A stretch of DNA of 64,000 bases from Mesorhizobium sp. J8 (lineage in GTDB: Bacteria; Pseudomonadota; Alphaproteobacteria; Rhizobiales; Rhizobiaceae). Every line of letters starts with the position of its first letter. Position 1 is the stretch's first letter. Shown here in pieces: positions 1 through 7,564 of the stretch. The translations under genes and the position numbers were made by a program. Below the pieces are notes generated by a model. It was given only the letters and a program-made list of their open reading frames with translations, was not told the DNA's origin and did not search any database. The stretch lies in the NCBI RefSeq assembly GCF_016591715.1, contig NZ_AP024109.1:1612001-1676000 (forward strand), written 5' to 3'.

Positions 1-1
1 G

Positions 2-715
2 GCGATCGAACTGGCCCGCAACGGATGCCGCACGCTTGATCTCGTCGATCATGACGTTATCGAGCCGGGAAACACGATCCGTTGGCCGCTGGGTGCAGCC
101 GTCTGGGGACAGGGCAAGGCATACGCGTTGCAGGCCTTTCTTGGCCGCCAGTATCCGGCAACTGAAGTCCATAGCCATCCGCATTTCATAGGTATTGCGG
201 CGCAGGCTATGAGCGATCCGGGTGACGACGATATCCTCGACACGCTCATCAAGGACGCCGATCTCGTTATCGATGGCAGCGCTTCGCATGGCGTTACAAC
301 GCTGCTCGATGAGCGCTGCCGAGGCGTAGGCGTTCCCCTCATAAGCTTGTCCGCTACGCCGACGCTGGACGGCGGCACCGTGGTCCGGCACGTCCGCAAA
401 AGCGGCTGCCCGAACTGCCTTTTGCACGCATGGCACAAGCACGAGATCGAACCTCCGCTAGGACAGGATGCCGGTGATGAGGCCCTGATCCAGCCGGCAG
501 GGTGCGGAGAGCGCACATTCACCGGCGCTGACTATGATCTGCAGGAACTTTCGTTGCAGGCGGTGAGGCTGGCCATCGATACCCTCTCGGTTAAGGCGGC
601 CGAGGGTTCGGTCGTGCAGACACTCAGCTTTGTTGACGACGGACAGGCGCGCTGTCCGCCGCGCTGGCGTGTCGAACCGCTGCCAAAACATCCGGACTGC
701 CGGGGCGGGCATTGA
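2..715 (+). CDS. ThiF/E1-like ubiquitin-activating-type adenylating enzyme, 5'-truncated by the window edge
   Basis: The frame is open from the first complete codon at base 2, so the N-terminus lies outside the window; internal TTG codons such as 128 are not the true start. The first visible residues (ARNGCRTLDLVDHDVIEPGN, then R, then G-x-GK) match the nucleotide-binding half of the ThiF/MoeB/E1 fold: an LAR-x-G strand, an acidic D-x-D strand and an N-x-x-R motif. Further in are a CPNC pair, a GCGERTF segment that could carry a catalytic cysteine, and an ADYDLQELSLQAVR helix typical of E1-type C-termini. E1 enzymes adenylate the C-terminus of a ubiquitin-like protein and pass it to a cysteine. 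The next gene, a JAB isopeptidase, overlaps its stop codon, so both belong to one conjugation/deconjugation module. Whether an E2 domain is fused upstream (Cap2-like) cannot be seen. Confidence 0.8.
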   Translation, partial: AIELARNGCRTLDLVDHDVIEPGNTIRWPLGAAVWGQGKAYALQAFLGRQYPATEVHSHPHFIGIAAQAMSDPGDDDILDTLIKDADLVIDGSASHGVTTLLDERCRGVGVPLISLSATPTLDGGTVVRHVRKSGCPNCLLHAWHKHEIEPPLGQDAGDEALIQPAGCGERTFTGADYDLQELSLQAVRLAIDTLSVKAAEGSVVQTLSFVDDGQARCPPRWRVEPLPKHPDCRGGH

Positions 716-1209
716 TGTTTCCGGATGTCGACGTCTGGCTGCCTGACATCGTGGCTCAGGAATGTGCGATTGAAGCCGACAACAAGTTCCCGTTAGAGAC
801 GGGCGGCACTTTCATGGGCTGGTGGTCGAGTCTTGATACGGCCATGATCACCGCCATGATTGGTCCGGGACCTGGCGCGCTTCACGAGCGCTTGCGCTTC
901 CAGCCGGATCAGCAATGGCAACTCGAGCAGATTGCTGCCCACTATGAGTGCTCTGGCCGCCGCGAGACTTACCTCGGCGACTGGCATAGCCACCCCGGCG
1001 CTTCGAGCGGCGCCCTTAGTTGGACCGATCGCGGTGTCCTCCGCCGCGTTATCACCACGCCAGAAGCGCGCTGCGCACTGCCACTGATGATGATCCTATG
1101 GGGTTCTTCCGGGACATGGCAACTGACAGCGTGGCGAGCGCAAACGGTGCCGCGTGTGATGCTCTGGGACAAGCTGCATCTCGATCCGGTGCAGATAAGG
1201 GCTTTTTAG
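715..1209 (+). CDS. JAB/MPN (Mov34) family metalloprotease, putative deubiquitinase-like isopeptidase
   Basis: A 164-residue single-domain protein. ATG at 715 overlaps the E1 stop as TGATG; an in-frame TTG one codon earlier is less likely. The JAMM zinc motif is complete: E28 in ETGG, H91 and H93 in HSHPG, S102 and D105 in SWTD, with the canonical H-x-H-P-x7-S-x2-D spacing. Family members remove ubiquitin-like modifiers from targets or process their precursors. Bacterial E1-JAB pairs occur in CBASS (cap2-cap3), in Bil-type defence operons and in other ubiquitin-like systems. The overlap indicates translational coupling with the E1. No ubiquitin-like protein or effector follows, so the other components should lie upstream of the window. 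Confidence 0.85.
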   Translation: MFPDVDVWLPDIVAQECAIEADNKFPLETGGTFMGWWSSLDTAMITAMIGPGPGALHERLRFQPDQQWQLEQIAAHYECSGRRETYLGDWHSHPGASSGALSWTDRGVLRRVITTPEARCALPLMMILWGSSGTWQLTAWRAQTVPRVMLWDKLHLDPVQIRAF

Positions 1210-2141
1210 AAGCTACGCATACGCAGGCAGATCTCAGCGGCGGCTTGGCATCCGCTTCGTTCACGCGACGTCTGGCGGGGGACGCGTGGAGCGGTCCGCC
1301 CGATGTCTTGTGCTGAAGCAGGTTGAAGTCGTCGAAACGACCGCGCCCGCCGGCGTGGCGCCGTAGCATTGGCTGCTCCTGACCCCCTATGCGGAACCAG
1401 CTCCGCCCAAGCCTGGCAGATCGTCTCCTGTACTACGAGCGCGGGCTCGAGCCGTTCTCCCGATCGATAAAGATCCAGGGCTTGAAGAGCAAGAAGGGCA
1501 ATCAGGACAGATGGAAGCGTCTCTGCCGTGTGAACACCAGGGTCGTGCCTTGGCAAGCCCACCCAAATCTATACGAAAAATCTAAAGCACGTCCTGAAAT
1601 CGTAAGTCGATCGTGTGTGAAGAGGGGACCTTTGCTGCCCGATGAGGAGACTGCGGGCGGTCTACTTGAGCATGGTTCCCCTGCCGCGCGACTCTGCGAT
1701 CCCAAGCCTCCGTAACCCTGCGAATCTGCTTTAAGAGTAGTGGCAATCCTGAATAGCCCAGGGCGTGCGCCACGAGCGTGCGCGTCACCATGCCGCCGAA
1801 CATGTTCTGGCGAGACGACGAACACATCCGGAAGTTCCGTTTGGCTGCTGGTTGGGGCCTTCGGACAGCGTCTCTCGTAACATAGTGACCCAGGGGAAAG
1901 CCGTACCTTCGCAGCCATCCGCCGAGAACAGACGGCGGCGGCCGCAATGATCCCCTTATCCGCCTCAAAGAGAAGGTAAGCTCCAGAACCTTGGTTTTCA
2001 CTGCGTTCGAGGCCGATTTTCGCGAATTCGTCGGCTAAAGAGGCGCATTCCCGCGAAACTCGAAAGGTGTTTGCGGATATCTTGTTTTCAATTGGCGGCT
2101 GGGTGGGTGTCTTCTGCCTGCTGCTGGCGAGGAGAGGAACC
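1210..2141. other. Gene-poor interval, possible decayed gene on the minus strand
   Basis: No convincing gene. Two long minus-strand frames overlap (about 2155-1502 and 2001-1582). Neither has a recognisable domain throughout, although the stretch around 1920-2060 reads like folded protein (for example GSGAYLLFEADKG). Switching between the frames gives a longer plausible protein, as expected of a frameshifted relic. I cannot name the family. Confidence 0.3.
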
Positions 2142-3548
2142 ATGAGCTTGAGCAATTTGGGGACTGAGGAACTGCGGGAGAAAGATCGAAGCTTCGTCTT
2201 TCATCCGTCTACGCACTTGGCCAGTCACAGCCGCGGCGAGACGCCAAACCGGATCATGGCCGGTGCAGAAGGCGTGTACATCTGGGATACTGACGGGCGA
2301 AAGAGCCTTGACGGTTTCGGTGGTCTCTATTGCGTCAACATGGGATATGGATGCACGGAGATCGCTGACGCGATTGCCAAGCAAGCCCATGAACTGCCGT
2401 TCGCACATGTCTATGCCAGCCAAGGCACTGAGCCCGTTGCCCGTTTGGCGGAGGCCGTTGTTGAATATTTCGGTCAAAATATGCGAAGGGTCTATTTCGG
2501 CCTTTCGGGATCAGATGCCAACGAGACCAATATCAAGCTGGTCTGGTACTATAACAACATCCTCGGGCGCCCTGAAAAGAAAAAGATTATCTCTCGAAAT
2601 CGCGGCTATCACGGTTCCGGGCTGGTAACGGGAAGCCTGACCGGCCTTCCGTTCTTTCACAAATTCTTCGACCTTCCGCTCAATCTGGTGCGTCATACGA
2701 CAACGCCACACCACTATCGCCAAGCGCGGGACGGCGAGAGCGAAGAAGCCTTCTCCAAGCGCTGCGCCGACGAACTTGAAGCCCTGATCCTTGCCGAGGG
2801 GCCAGAGACGGTTGCGGCCTTCATAGGGGAGCCGGTACTCGGAACCGGCGGCATCGTTCCGCCTCCCAAGGGATATTGGGCGGCTATTCAGGCGGTGCTC
2901 GACAAATATGACATCTTGCTGATCGCGGATGAGGTCGTCTGCGGATTCGCGCGGACAGGCGAGAAATTCGGATCTCACCTTTACGGCATGCGTCCGGACT
3001 TCGTCACGATAGCGAAGGGTGTGAGTTCAGCCTACCTGCCCATCTCCGGTTCGATCATCGGGGATCGCGTCTGGTCGGTCTTGGAAGAAGGAACGGAAAA
3101 GCACGGCCCGCTGGGCCATGGCTGGACATATTCTGGGCACACGCTCTGCGCGGCGGCCGCCCTTGCCAACATCCAAGTACTTAAGGAAAGAAACATCCTG
3201 GAGCATGTCCGGGATGTCGGCCCGTACTGGCTTTCGCGTATGAAGGCGGAACTGGAGGGACATCCTATTGTCGGCGAAGTTCGCGGTGTCGGAATTCTGT
3301 CGGCCGTGGAGTTGATGCGAGATCCCAAAGCGCGCGTGCCGTTCGAGCCCGAACTTCAGGTCGGCGTGCGGGCCGCTGCTGCCCTGCTTGACAATGGTGT
3401 CATCGGCCGCGCCATGCCACATGCGGATATCCTAGGATATGCGCCACCTCTCATCATCACCAGGGAGGAGGTGGAGATAATCGTCGACGCGACGGCGAAA
3501 TCGATCGAAACCACCTACCGGGCACTCAAAGCTGAGGGCGCAATATGA
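2142..3548 (+). CDS. Class III pyridoxal-phosphate aminotransferase (omega-amino acid:pyruvate type)
   Basis: A 468-residue protein. The ATG at 2142 is preceded by a good ribosome site (GGAGAGG); the frame is open further up to a GTG at 2067, but that extension is low-complexity and unlike the family. Fold-type I class III features are in order: an N-terminal substrate loop (DGFGGLYCVNMGYG), GLSGSDANE for cofactor phosphate binding, the DEVVCGFARTG block with the ring-stacking Asp, and the Schiff-base lysine in TIAKGVSS. Length fits putrescine, taurine or beta-alanine:pyruvate transaminases. It would transfer an amino group from an omega-amino acid or diamine to pyruvate or 2-oxoglutarate, giving an aldehyde. 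It stands alone, but the aldehyde dehydrogenase operon 7 kb downstream could take such products. Exact substrate unknown. Confidence 0.85.
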   Translation: MSLSNLGTEELREKDRSFVFHPSTHLASHSRGETPNRIMAGAEGVYIWDTDGRKSLDGFGGLYCVNMGYGCTEIADAIAKQAHELPFAHVYASQGTEPVARLAEAVVEYFGQNMRRVYFGLSGSDANETNIKLVWYYNNILGRPEKKKIISRNRGYHGSGLVTGSLTGLPFFHKFFDLPLNLVRHTTTPHHYRQARDGESEEAFSKRCADELEALILAEGPETVAAFIGEPVLGTGGIVPPPKGYWAAIQAVLDKYDILLIADEVVCGFARTGEKFGSHLYGMRPDFVTIAKGVSSAYLPISGSIIGDRVWSVLEEGTEKHGPLGHGWTYSGHTLCAAAALANIQVLKERNILEHVRDVGPYWLSRMKAELEGHPIVGEVRGVGILSAVELMRDPKARVPFEPELQVGVRAAAALLDNGVIGRAMPHADILGYAPPLIITREEVEIIVDATAKSIETTYRALKAEGAI

Positions 3549-3837
3549 TCCTGGCGGTGGCTGTCGGACCGGCAAGACCACGATCACGACAGTAGGCCAA
3601 TCGGCTCAATAAGATGCCGGCGTCGACTTGGGGCCGACACGTAAGGGTAGGTCGGCGACAAACGTTTTTTCGCAGCTCCGCCGCGGCTGTGCCGATCTCC
3701 CTGGATCGCTCCCTTTCCGCGGCGAGCCCTGCCGGTTTCCTCCCGACCGGCAGGGCGCCTCATGCCAGCGTTGCCATGCTGGCGTGTTTGTCTCATTCAA
3801 TCGACACAACCCCGAAAGGGGGGAGGGTGAAATCTGA

Positions 3838-4563
3838 ATGCAGGAGGTTTTCGAGACATTCCTGGAGCGGCTGACTGAAAGTGTCGATGAGACCGACTTC
3901 CGCGAAGCCTTCGCCCGTGCAGCGCAGGAATACGATCTTCTTCAATTTGCCTACCTTTCGTTGCCACCAAAAAACTCCGGTAAGCCAAGGCTCATCTCGA
4001 ACTATCCGCCCCGCTGGACTGGCCATTATGAGCTAAACCGCTATCACACGATCGATCCGGTCATCCTGCAGGCGCAGTGCGGCGGATGCCCGTTTCTTTG
4101 GGGTCTTGAGCCCAGCCAAACCGAATTTCTGAATGCCGAGCGGAAGCTCTTCGCAGAGGCGGCCGAATTCGGCATAAGCTGCGGCTTGACGGTTCCGATC
4201 ATCGATAAGCGAGGCTGCTTCGCGGCAGTGACTTTCGCCGCGGACGGGCCCAAACCAGCCTTTGTGCGCGTCACAAAGCGCTACCGGCAGATATTGCTGT
4301 GCATGGCGAGCTGCTTTCACATTTATGCGCGCCGCAAGCTTTCGAACGATCGGATCGTCAATGGGGTGCAATTGACGGCCCGCGAATTCGAGTGCCTTCA
4401 GTGGGCTGCGAAGGGCAAGTCTGCCTGGGCGACAGGCCGCATACTTGGGATCGCACGACGAACCGTCTCCTTTCACCTCGACAATGTCCGCGAAAAGCTC
4501 GGAGTGGAAACAACCAGGCAAGCCATCGCGCTGCTGGGCGAATCGGATTCTTCGCGTCACTGA
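3838..4563 (+). CDS. traR: LuxR-family quorum-sensing activator, TraR-like
   Basis: A 241-residue two-domain LuxR regulator. The N-terminal autoinducer domain (about residues 15-165) keeps the ligand-contacting residues of TraR, shifted by three: W60, Y64, D73, P74 and W88. The C-terminal GerE/FixJ-type helix-turn-helix starts at LTAREFECLQWAAKGKS and runs to REKLGVETTRQA. The start at 3838 has a purine-rich site (GGGGGGAGGG) 10 bases upstream. It precedes an acyl-homoserine-lactone synthase and a tra-box palindrome, so it should bind that lactone and activate traI and the fseA frames. In the R7A symbiosis ICE the equivalent TraR turns on excision genes and is held back by QseM, which is also encoded here. 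The name rests on this synteny. Confidence 0.88.
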   Translation: MQEVFETFLERLTESVDETDFREAFARAAQEYDLLQFAYLSLPPKNSGKPRLISNYPPRWTGHYELNRYHTIDPVILQAQCGGCPFLWGLEPSQTEFLNAERKLFAEAAEFGISCGLTVPIIDKRGCFAAVTFAADGPKPAFVRVTKRYRQILLCMASCFHIYARRKLSNDRIVNGVQLTAREFECLQWAAKGKSAWATGRILGIARRTVSFHLDNVREKLGVETTRQAIALLGESDSSRH

Positions 4564-4880
4564 TGCGTCGCTGTTAGTAGTGCCGCCGCACAGGCTGTCT
4601 TGGCGAGGCTGTACGCCTCCAGCGCTATTCACTAGGCGCCATTCTTCGGTCAGAGGCCTGCTTTCATTTCCGTTCCCGTGACGGCTCGGCGAGGACCGGG
4701 CTGGGACTGATTCATCGTCTCATCGTGAAAAATGCCTGCTGTGTCGGCACGGAACATCCGCCCGACAATCGGGTGCACCGGGCATAGCTCTTGGCCGTTG
4801 GCTACGCGGACTCTCCCTCGAGAAAGCCGGCCGCCCGCGCCGTTATGCAGCTTCCGAAGAGCCAACCAAACAACATTCTA

Positions 4881-4898
4881 CCTGTGCGACTGCACAGG
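4881..4898. promoter_or_regulatory. tra/lux box upstream of traI
   Basis: Perfect 18-bp inverted repeat CCTGTGCGACTGCACAGG (7-bp arms, 4-bp spacer) in the 394-base gap between traR and traI, ending 59 bases before the traI ATG. It keeps the TGTGC-N4-GCACA core of TraR-type boxes. It should be the TraR-lactone binding site for the traI-fseA transcript. Nothing else is recognisable in 4564-4957. Confidence 0.75.
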
Positions 4899-4957
4899 CT
4901 GTTTCGACTTCCGTCTTGGTCTCCAATCGCAGGGTCATTCTTCTCGACGAGGCCCAT

Positions 4958-5593
4958 ATGATCCTGCTGCTGATTGCACCCGAACGGTACGACGATTTCG
5001 CCGATGACCTGCATGCCATGCACCGTCTGCGGCATCGCGTCTTCAGGGAGCGGCTTGACTGGGACGTGCGGACCACCGGCGGGTATGAGACCGACCGTTT
5101 CGATGCGCTCAAGCCCCACTACCTGGTGCTACGCGGCGATGGCATTGACGGCTGCGTTCGCCTGTTGCCGACGACCGGACCGACCATGCTTCGCGACACG
5201 TTTCCAGTTCTGCTGGACGGAGAGGCGGCGCCTGAAGATCCTCGCATTTGGGAGAGCAGCCGCTTCGCGCTCGACTTGCCGCCGACCGCACCAAAGCGGG
5301 CGAGCGGGATTGCCGTGGGCACTTACATGCTCTTCGCCGGCATGATCGAGTTCGGACTGTCGCGCCGCCTCAGCCGGATTGTCACCGTCACGGATTTGCG
5401 CATCGAGCGCATCCTTCGGCGAGCCGACTGGCCTCTGCGACGCCTCGGCGATCCACGCACGATCGGCAACACGCGCGCCGTCGCCGGATATCTCGATGTC
5501 TCCGCAACGAGCCTGGACGCCGTGCGGCGCAATGGCGGCCTTACCGGCCCGGTTCTCTGGTCCCCGGTGCTGCACCAGGCTGCTGATGCTTGA
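4958..5593 (+). CDS. traI: LuxI-family acyl-homoserine-lactone synthase
   Basis: A 211-residue LuxI protein. I chose the ATG at 4958 because the family starts directly with this beta strand (MILLLIAPERY) and a GACGAGG site precedes it; a TTG at 4916 would add 14 unconserved residues. Conserved residues visible are R25, F29 and W35 in the RLRHRVFRERLDW region, the DRFD motif, E and R in WESSRF, and the GTYMLFAGMIEFG helix. It makes an N-acyl-homoserine lactone from S-adenosylmethionine and an acyl carrier or CoA substrate in the cytoplasm. The tra box just upstream implies positive feedback by TraR. Its stop overlaps the start of the next frame (TGATG), so it is co-translated with the fseA frames, as in Mesorhizobium symbiosis ICEs. 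Confidence 0.92.
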   Translation: MILLLIAPERYDDFADDLHAMHRLRHRVFRERLDWDVRTTGGYETDRFDALKPHYLVLRGDGIDGCVRLLPTTGPTMLRDTFPVLLDGEAAPEDPRIWESSRFALDLPPTAPKRASGIAVGTYMLFAGMIEFGLSRRLSRIVTVTDLRIERILRRADWPLRRLGDPRTIGNTRAVAGYLDVSATSLDAVRRNGGLTGPVLWSPVLHQAADA

Positions 5594-6006
5594 TGGCCAG
5601 CTCAATGCGTGGGAAGCGGGTCGTCAGTTTCGAAGAGCGCAACGCCACTTGGCCGGATTGGTGGGATGAAGCGCCATACGACCACACCGTTGAGCTTACC
5701 CGGCGGGGTTGGGCATGGGAATTCTTGCGACGCAATCCGGCATTTCAGCATGATCTCGCTCATGCTCTGAATCATGCCAGCTATACGGGAACACGGCCAT
5801 CGCTCGCAATAATCGAATCGGGCGTCGATCTGTCGCGCTGGGGGGCGCTGTTTCGCAAGTTCATTGGGACACGACGCGGCCGTCTTCTGGTCGCCGCGTC
5901 GTTGCCCACAAGTCCTGCCGGTCATCGCCCATGCGGCACCCACGGGGTCGGCGACGCCGCCATTGATGCCACCACCATGCCATGCGACGCTGCTGATCCT
6001 GGCTGA
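5593..6006 (+). CDS. fseA: Msi172-like protein, N-terminal frame of the excision activator FseA (DUF6499)
   Basis: A 137-residue frame starting at ATG 5593, overlapping the traI stop. Residues 10-55 carry the DUF6499 signature: WPDWWDEAPYD followed by RRGWAWEFLRRNPAFQHD. The last third, after GALFRKFIG (about 5843-5868), becomes low-complexity and does not look like folded protein. The matching continuation lies in the +1 frame, starting HDAAVFWSP. In ICEMlSym of M. japonicum R7A the equivalent pair msi172/msi171 is joined by a low-frequency programmed +1 frameshift into FseA, which activates rdfS and ICE excision. Frame relation, order and overlap here agree with that. The unshifted product may be inactive. 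Confidence 0.8.
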   Translation: MASSMRGKRVVSFEERNATWPDWWDEAPYDHTVELTRRGWAWEFLRRNPAFQHDLAHALNHASYTGTRPSLAIIESGVDLSRWGALFRKFIGTRRGRLLVAASLPTSPAGHRPCGTHGVGDAAIDATTMPCDAADPG

Positions 6007-6421
6007 AGGTGCTCAGTACGTCCTGCTCGAACACGCCGGCCGGCATCTGCAACTCGCCGTTTCCGGGGCGAGTGTCCTCCGCCCGGTGCTCATCCACACC
6101 GACGCGATCTGGCCGGCCGCCGATTTGCGGCATCGCCTCTGGGCGCTCGAATGCCTAAACGTGCTCAACGCTCATGGTCGATTGCCGAAACGGTTGTTCC
6201 GGCCAGAGGCGCGGTGCCGGCGCCTGCGCTTCGTTCTTCGCGCCCTCGACGGTTCGCTCGCTGGAGCCTCCTATCGCGACATTGCCGAGGTGCTGCTCGG
6301 TCAGGCGCGCGTCCACGCCGACTGGGCTGATCCTCGGGACCACCTGCGTGACCGCATCCGTCGCGCCGTTCGCCGCGGCAGGGCGCTCATGAACGGCGGC
6401 TACATGAGCTTCCTCGTTTAA
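5864..6421 (+). CDS. fseA: Msi171-like protein, C-terminal frame of FseA (DUF2285), reached by a +1 frameshift
   Basis: This frame is +1 relative to the Msi172-like frame and open from 5813, so the two overlap for about 190 bases. A TTG at 5864 has no ribosome site, so independent initiation is doubtful. The sequence AVFWSPRRCPQVLPV just after the overlap starts is the normal middle of single-frame DUF6499-DUF2285 proteins. The C-terminus (YRDIAEVLLGQARVHADW, then LRDRIRRAVRRGRALMNGGY) is the DUF2285 domain, thought to act in DNA binding. The fused product would be about 275 residues. It is the last gene of the traI transcript; convergent qseM follows after 23 bases. Confidence 0.78.
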   Translation: MGHDAAVFWSPRRCPQVLPVIAHAAPTGSATPPLMPPPCHATLLILAEGAQYVLLEHAGRHLQLAVSGASVLRPVLIHTDAIWPAADLRHRLWALECLNVLNAHGRLPKRLFRPEARCRRLRFVLRALDGSLAGASYRDIAEVLLGQARVHADWADPRDHLRDRIRRAVRRGRALMNGGYMSFLV

Positions 6422-6444
6422 TTAAGTGCTGAATTAGATGAACG

Positions 6445-6696
6445 TCAGCTGGCAAACAGTTCCTTGTAGCCGGTCGTAATGAACCAGTTCGCCCGGTCGA
6501 GGTGGCTTCTAGCCGCGTTTCGGGCGCGTTCCGGTTCGCGCTCGGGATCGATGCCTAGGATCAGCCGTGCCATTTCCTCGTAGCTGTCGTTGTCGGCGGC
6601 CGCGTCCAGAAACCGCATGTAGACCGTGAAATTTGCCTCGTCGTAAGCCGTGAGGCTGTCCGACCAGGGAACTTCGTCGACTGTTTCATGCTTCAT
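6445..6696 (-). CDS. qseM: QseM-like antiactivator of quorum sensing
   Basis: An 83-residue protein starting at ATG 6696 with a GAAGGTG site upstream; the frame is open further up but crosses the operator region. The C-terminal half (SYEEMARLILG, then RSHLDRANWFITTGYKELF) has the same layout as the DUF2285 C-terminus encoded by the adjacent FseA frame, so it looks like a short decoy of that domain. In the R7A symbiosis ICE, QseM binds both TraR and FseA and blocks them, keeping most cells from transferring the element. It is convergent with fseA and divergent from qseC, across a 139-base region containing two palindromes. The assignment rests on synteny and this similarity. Confidence 0.8.
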   Translation of the reverse strand: MKHETVDEVPWSDSLTAYDEANFTVYMRFLDAAADNDSYEEMARLILGIDPEREPERARNAARSHLDRANWFITTGYKELFAS

Positions 6697-6779
6697 GGCG
6701 CACCTTCGAACATTGTCATCCAGCGAGGCGGGACGCCTTGTCAGAGGCACCTCACAAGCTGCTCTCGAGCGCACATATA

Positions 6780-6816
6780 GCGAATAGGAACGATCATTCC
6801 TAGAACGATAGTTCCT
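6780..6816. promoter_or_regulatory. qseM-qseC divergent operator region, two adjacent palindromes
   Basis: Palindrome 1 at 6786-6801 (AGGAACGATCATTCCT, 5-bp arms). Palindrome 2 at 6803-6814 (GAACGATAGTTC, 4-bp arms) directly abuts it, each with a GAACGAT half. The pair lies 20 bases before the qseC ATG and about 85 bases before qseM on the other strand, as expected for left and right operators of the small repressor QseC, which in R7A controls both divergent promoters. Confidence 0.65.
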
Positions 6817-6835
6817 GTTCTGTCCGTATCGCGGC

Positions 6836-7051
6836 ATGGATCTTAAGGAGGTCATGGCGATCAACTTGCGTCGTTTGCGCCATGATCAGGACCTGACGCA
6901 GGAAGAGCTGGCAGCTCGCGCCGAGCTTAGTATGCGTTACGTGGGCTCAATCGAACGCGCCCAGGTTTCGGCGAGCGTCAGTGTGCTCGGCCGGCTGGCC
7001 ACCGCGTTGAACGTCGATCCCTGTGACTTGATCAGACCACGGCAGAACTAG
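6836..7051 (+). CDS. qseC: QseC-like XRE-family repressor, first copy
   Basis: A 71-residue protein that is essentially one Cro/C1-type helix-turn-helix (LRRLRHDQDLTQEELAARAE, then VGSIERAQVSASVSVLGRLA). ATG 6836 has no ribosome site before it. An AAGGAGG stretch inside the gene lies only two bases before a second ATG at 6854, so the product may be 65 residues or the mRNA may start near the first ATG. It is divergent from qseM across two palindromes. In the R7A ICE, QseC binds two operators here and sets the switch between QseM-on and QseM-off cells. A near-identical second copy follows at 7349. Confidence 0.8.
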   Translation: MDLKEVMAINLRRLRHDQDLTQEELAARAELSMRYVGSIERAQVSASVSVLGRLATALNVDPCDLIRPRQN

Positions 7052-7114
7052 AAGCAATGCTGCTTGCATCCGGCAGATCGATTCAAAGCCGCCCGGTACT
7101 CGTGTGCGTCGTTA

Positions 7115-7200
7115 TGGGCGGCAGCGTCCAGTCATGTAGATCGTGGAATTTGCCTGGTGGTACGCTGTCCGACAAGGGAACTTTGTCGACTGGTCTCATG
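7115..7200 (-). pseudogene. Decayed second qseM (5' part only)
   Basis: Reading the minus strand from 7199, the sequence begins MRPVDKVPLSDS, close to the qseM start MKHETVDEVPWSDS. DNA similarity to the qseM 5' half continues to about 7115 (for example GCTGTCCGAC-AGGGAACTT), with deletions. The 3' half is missing. It lies between the two qseC copies exactly where a tandem duplication of the qseM-qseC unit would leave it. Confidence 0.65.
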
Positions 7201-7292
7201 CTTGACGGCGGACCTTTGAACATCGTCATCGAGCGCAAAGCGGGAGCGGCTTTGTCATAAGCGCGCCGAAGGCGCTCCCTCGACCCCGATAT

Positions 7293-7335
7293 GCGAATAG
7301 GAACGATCATTCCTAGAGCGTTCTTTGTCGTTCTG
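7293..7335. promoter_or_regulatory. Second copy of the QseC operator, right half degraded
   Basis: The 12-mer GCGAATAGGAAC and the palindrome AGGAACGATCATTCCT (7299-7314) repeat exactly what precedes the first qseC. The adjoining second palindrome has decayed to an unpaired GAGCGTTCTTTGTCGTTCT stretch. The left site is intact and the right site lost, so control of the second qseC probably differs. Confidence 0.6.
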
Positions 7336-7348
7336 TGCGTATCGCGCC

Positions 7349-7564
7349 ATGGATCTCAAGGAGGTCATGGCGATCAACTTGCGTCGTGTGCGCCATGATC
7401 AGGACCTGACGCAGGAAGAACTGGCAGCCCGTGCTGAGCTCAGCATGCGTTACGTGGGCTCAATCGAACGCGCCCGTGTTTCCGCCAGCGTTAGCGTGCT
7501 CGGACGGTTGGCTGCTGCGTTAAACGTCGATCCCTGCGACTTGATCAGACCGACGCAAAAATAA
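7349..7564 (+). CDS. QseC-like XRE-family repressor, second copy
   Basis: A 71-residue protein differing from the first copy at only a few positions (LRRVRHDQ for LRRLRHDQ, ARVSAS for AQVSAS, LAAALN for LATALN, RPTQK for RPRQN). The same in-gene AAGGAGG and second ATG (7367) are present. Most differences between the copies, including synonymous ones, leave the helix-turn-helix intact, so both proteins seem to be under selection. It should bind the same palindromes. A further inverted copy of the flanking 12-mer (GTTCCTATTCGC) lies just after its stop at 7571-7582. Confidence 0.75.
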   Translation: MDLKEVMAINLRRVRHDQDLTQEELAARAELSMRYVGSIERARVSASVSVLGRLAAALNVDPCDLIRPTQK

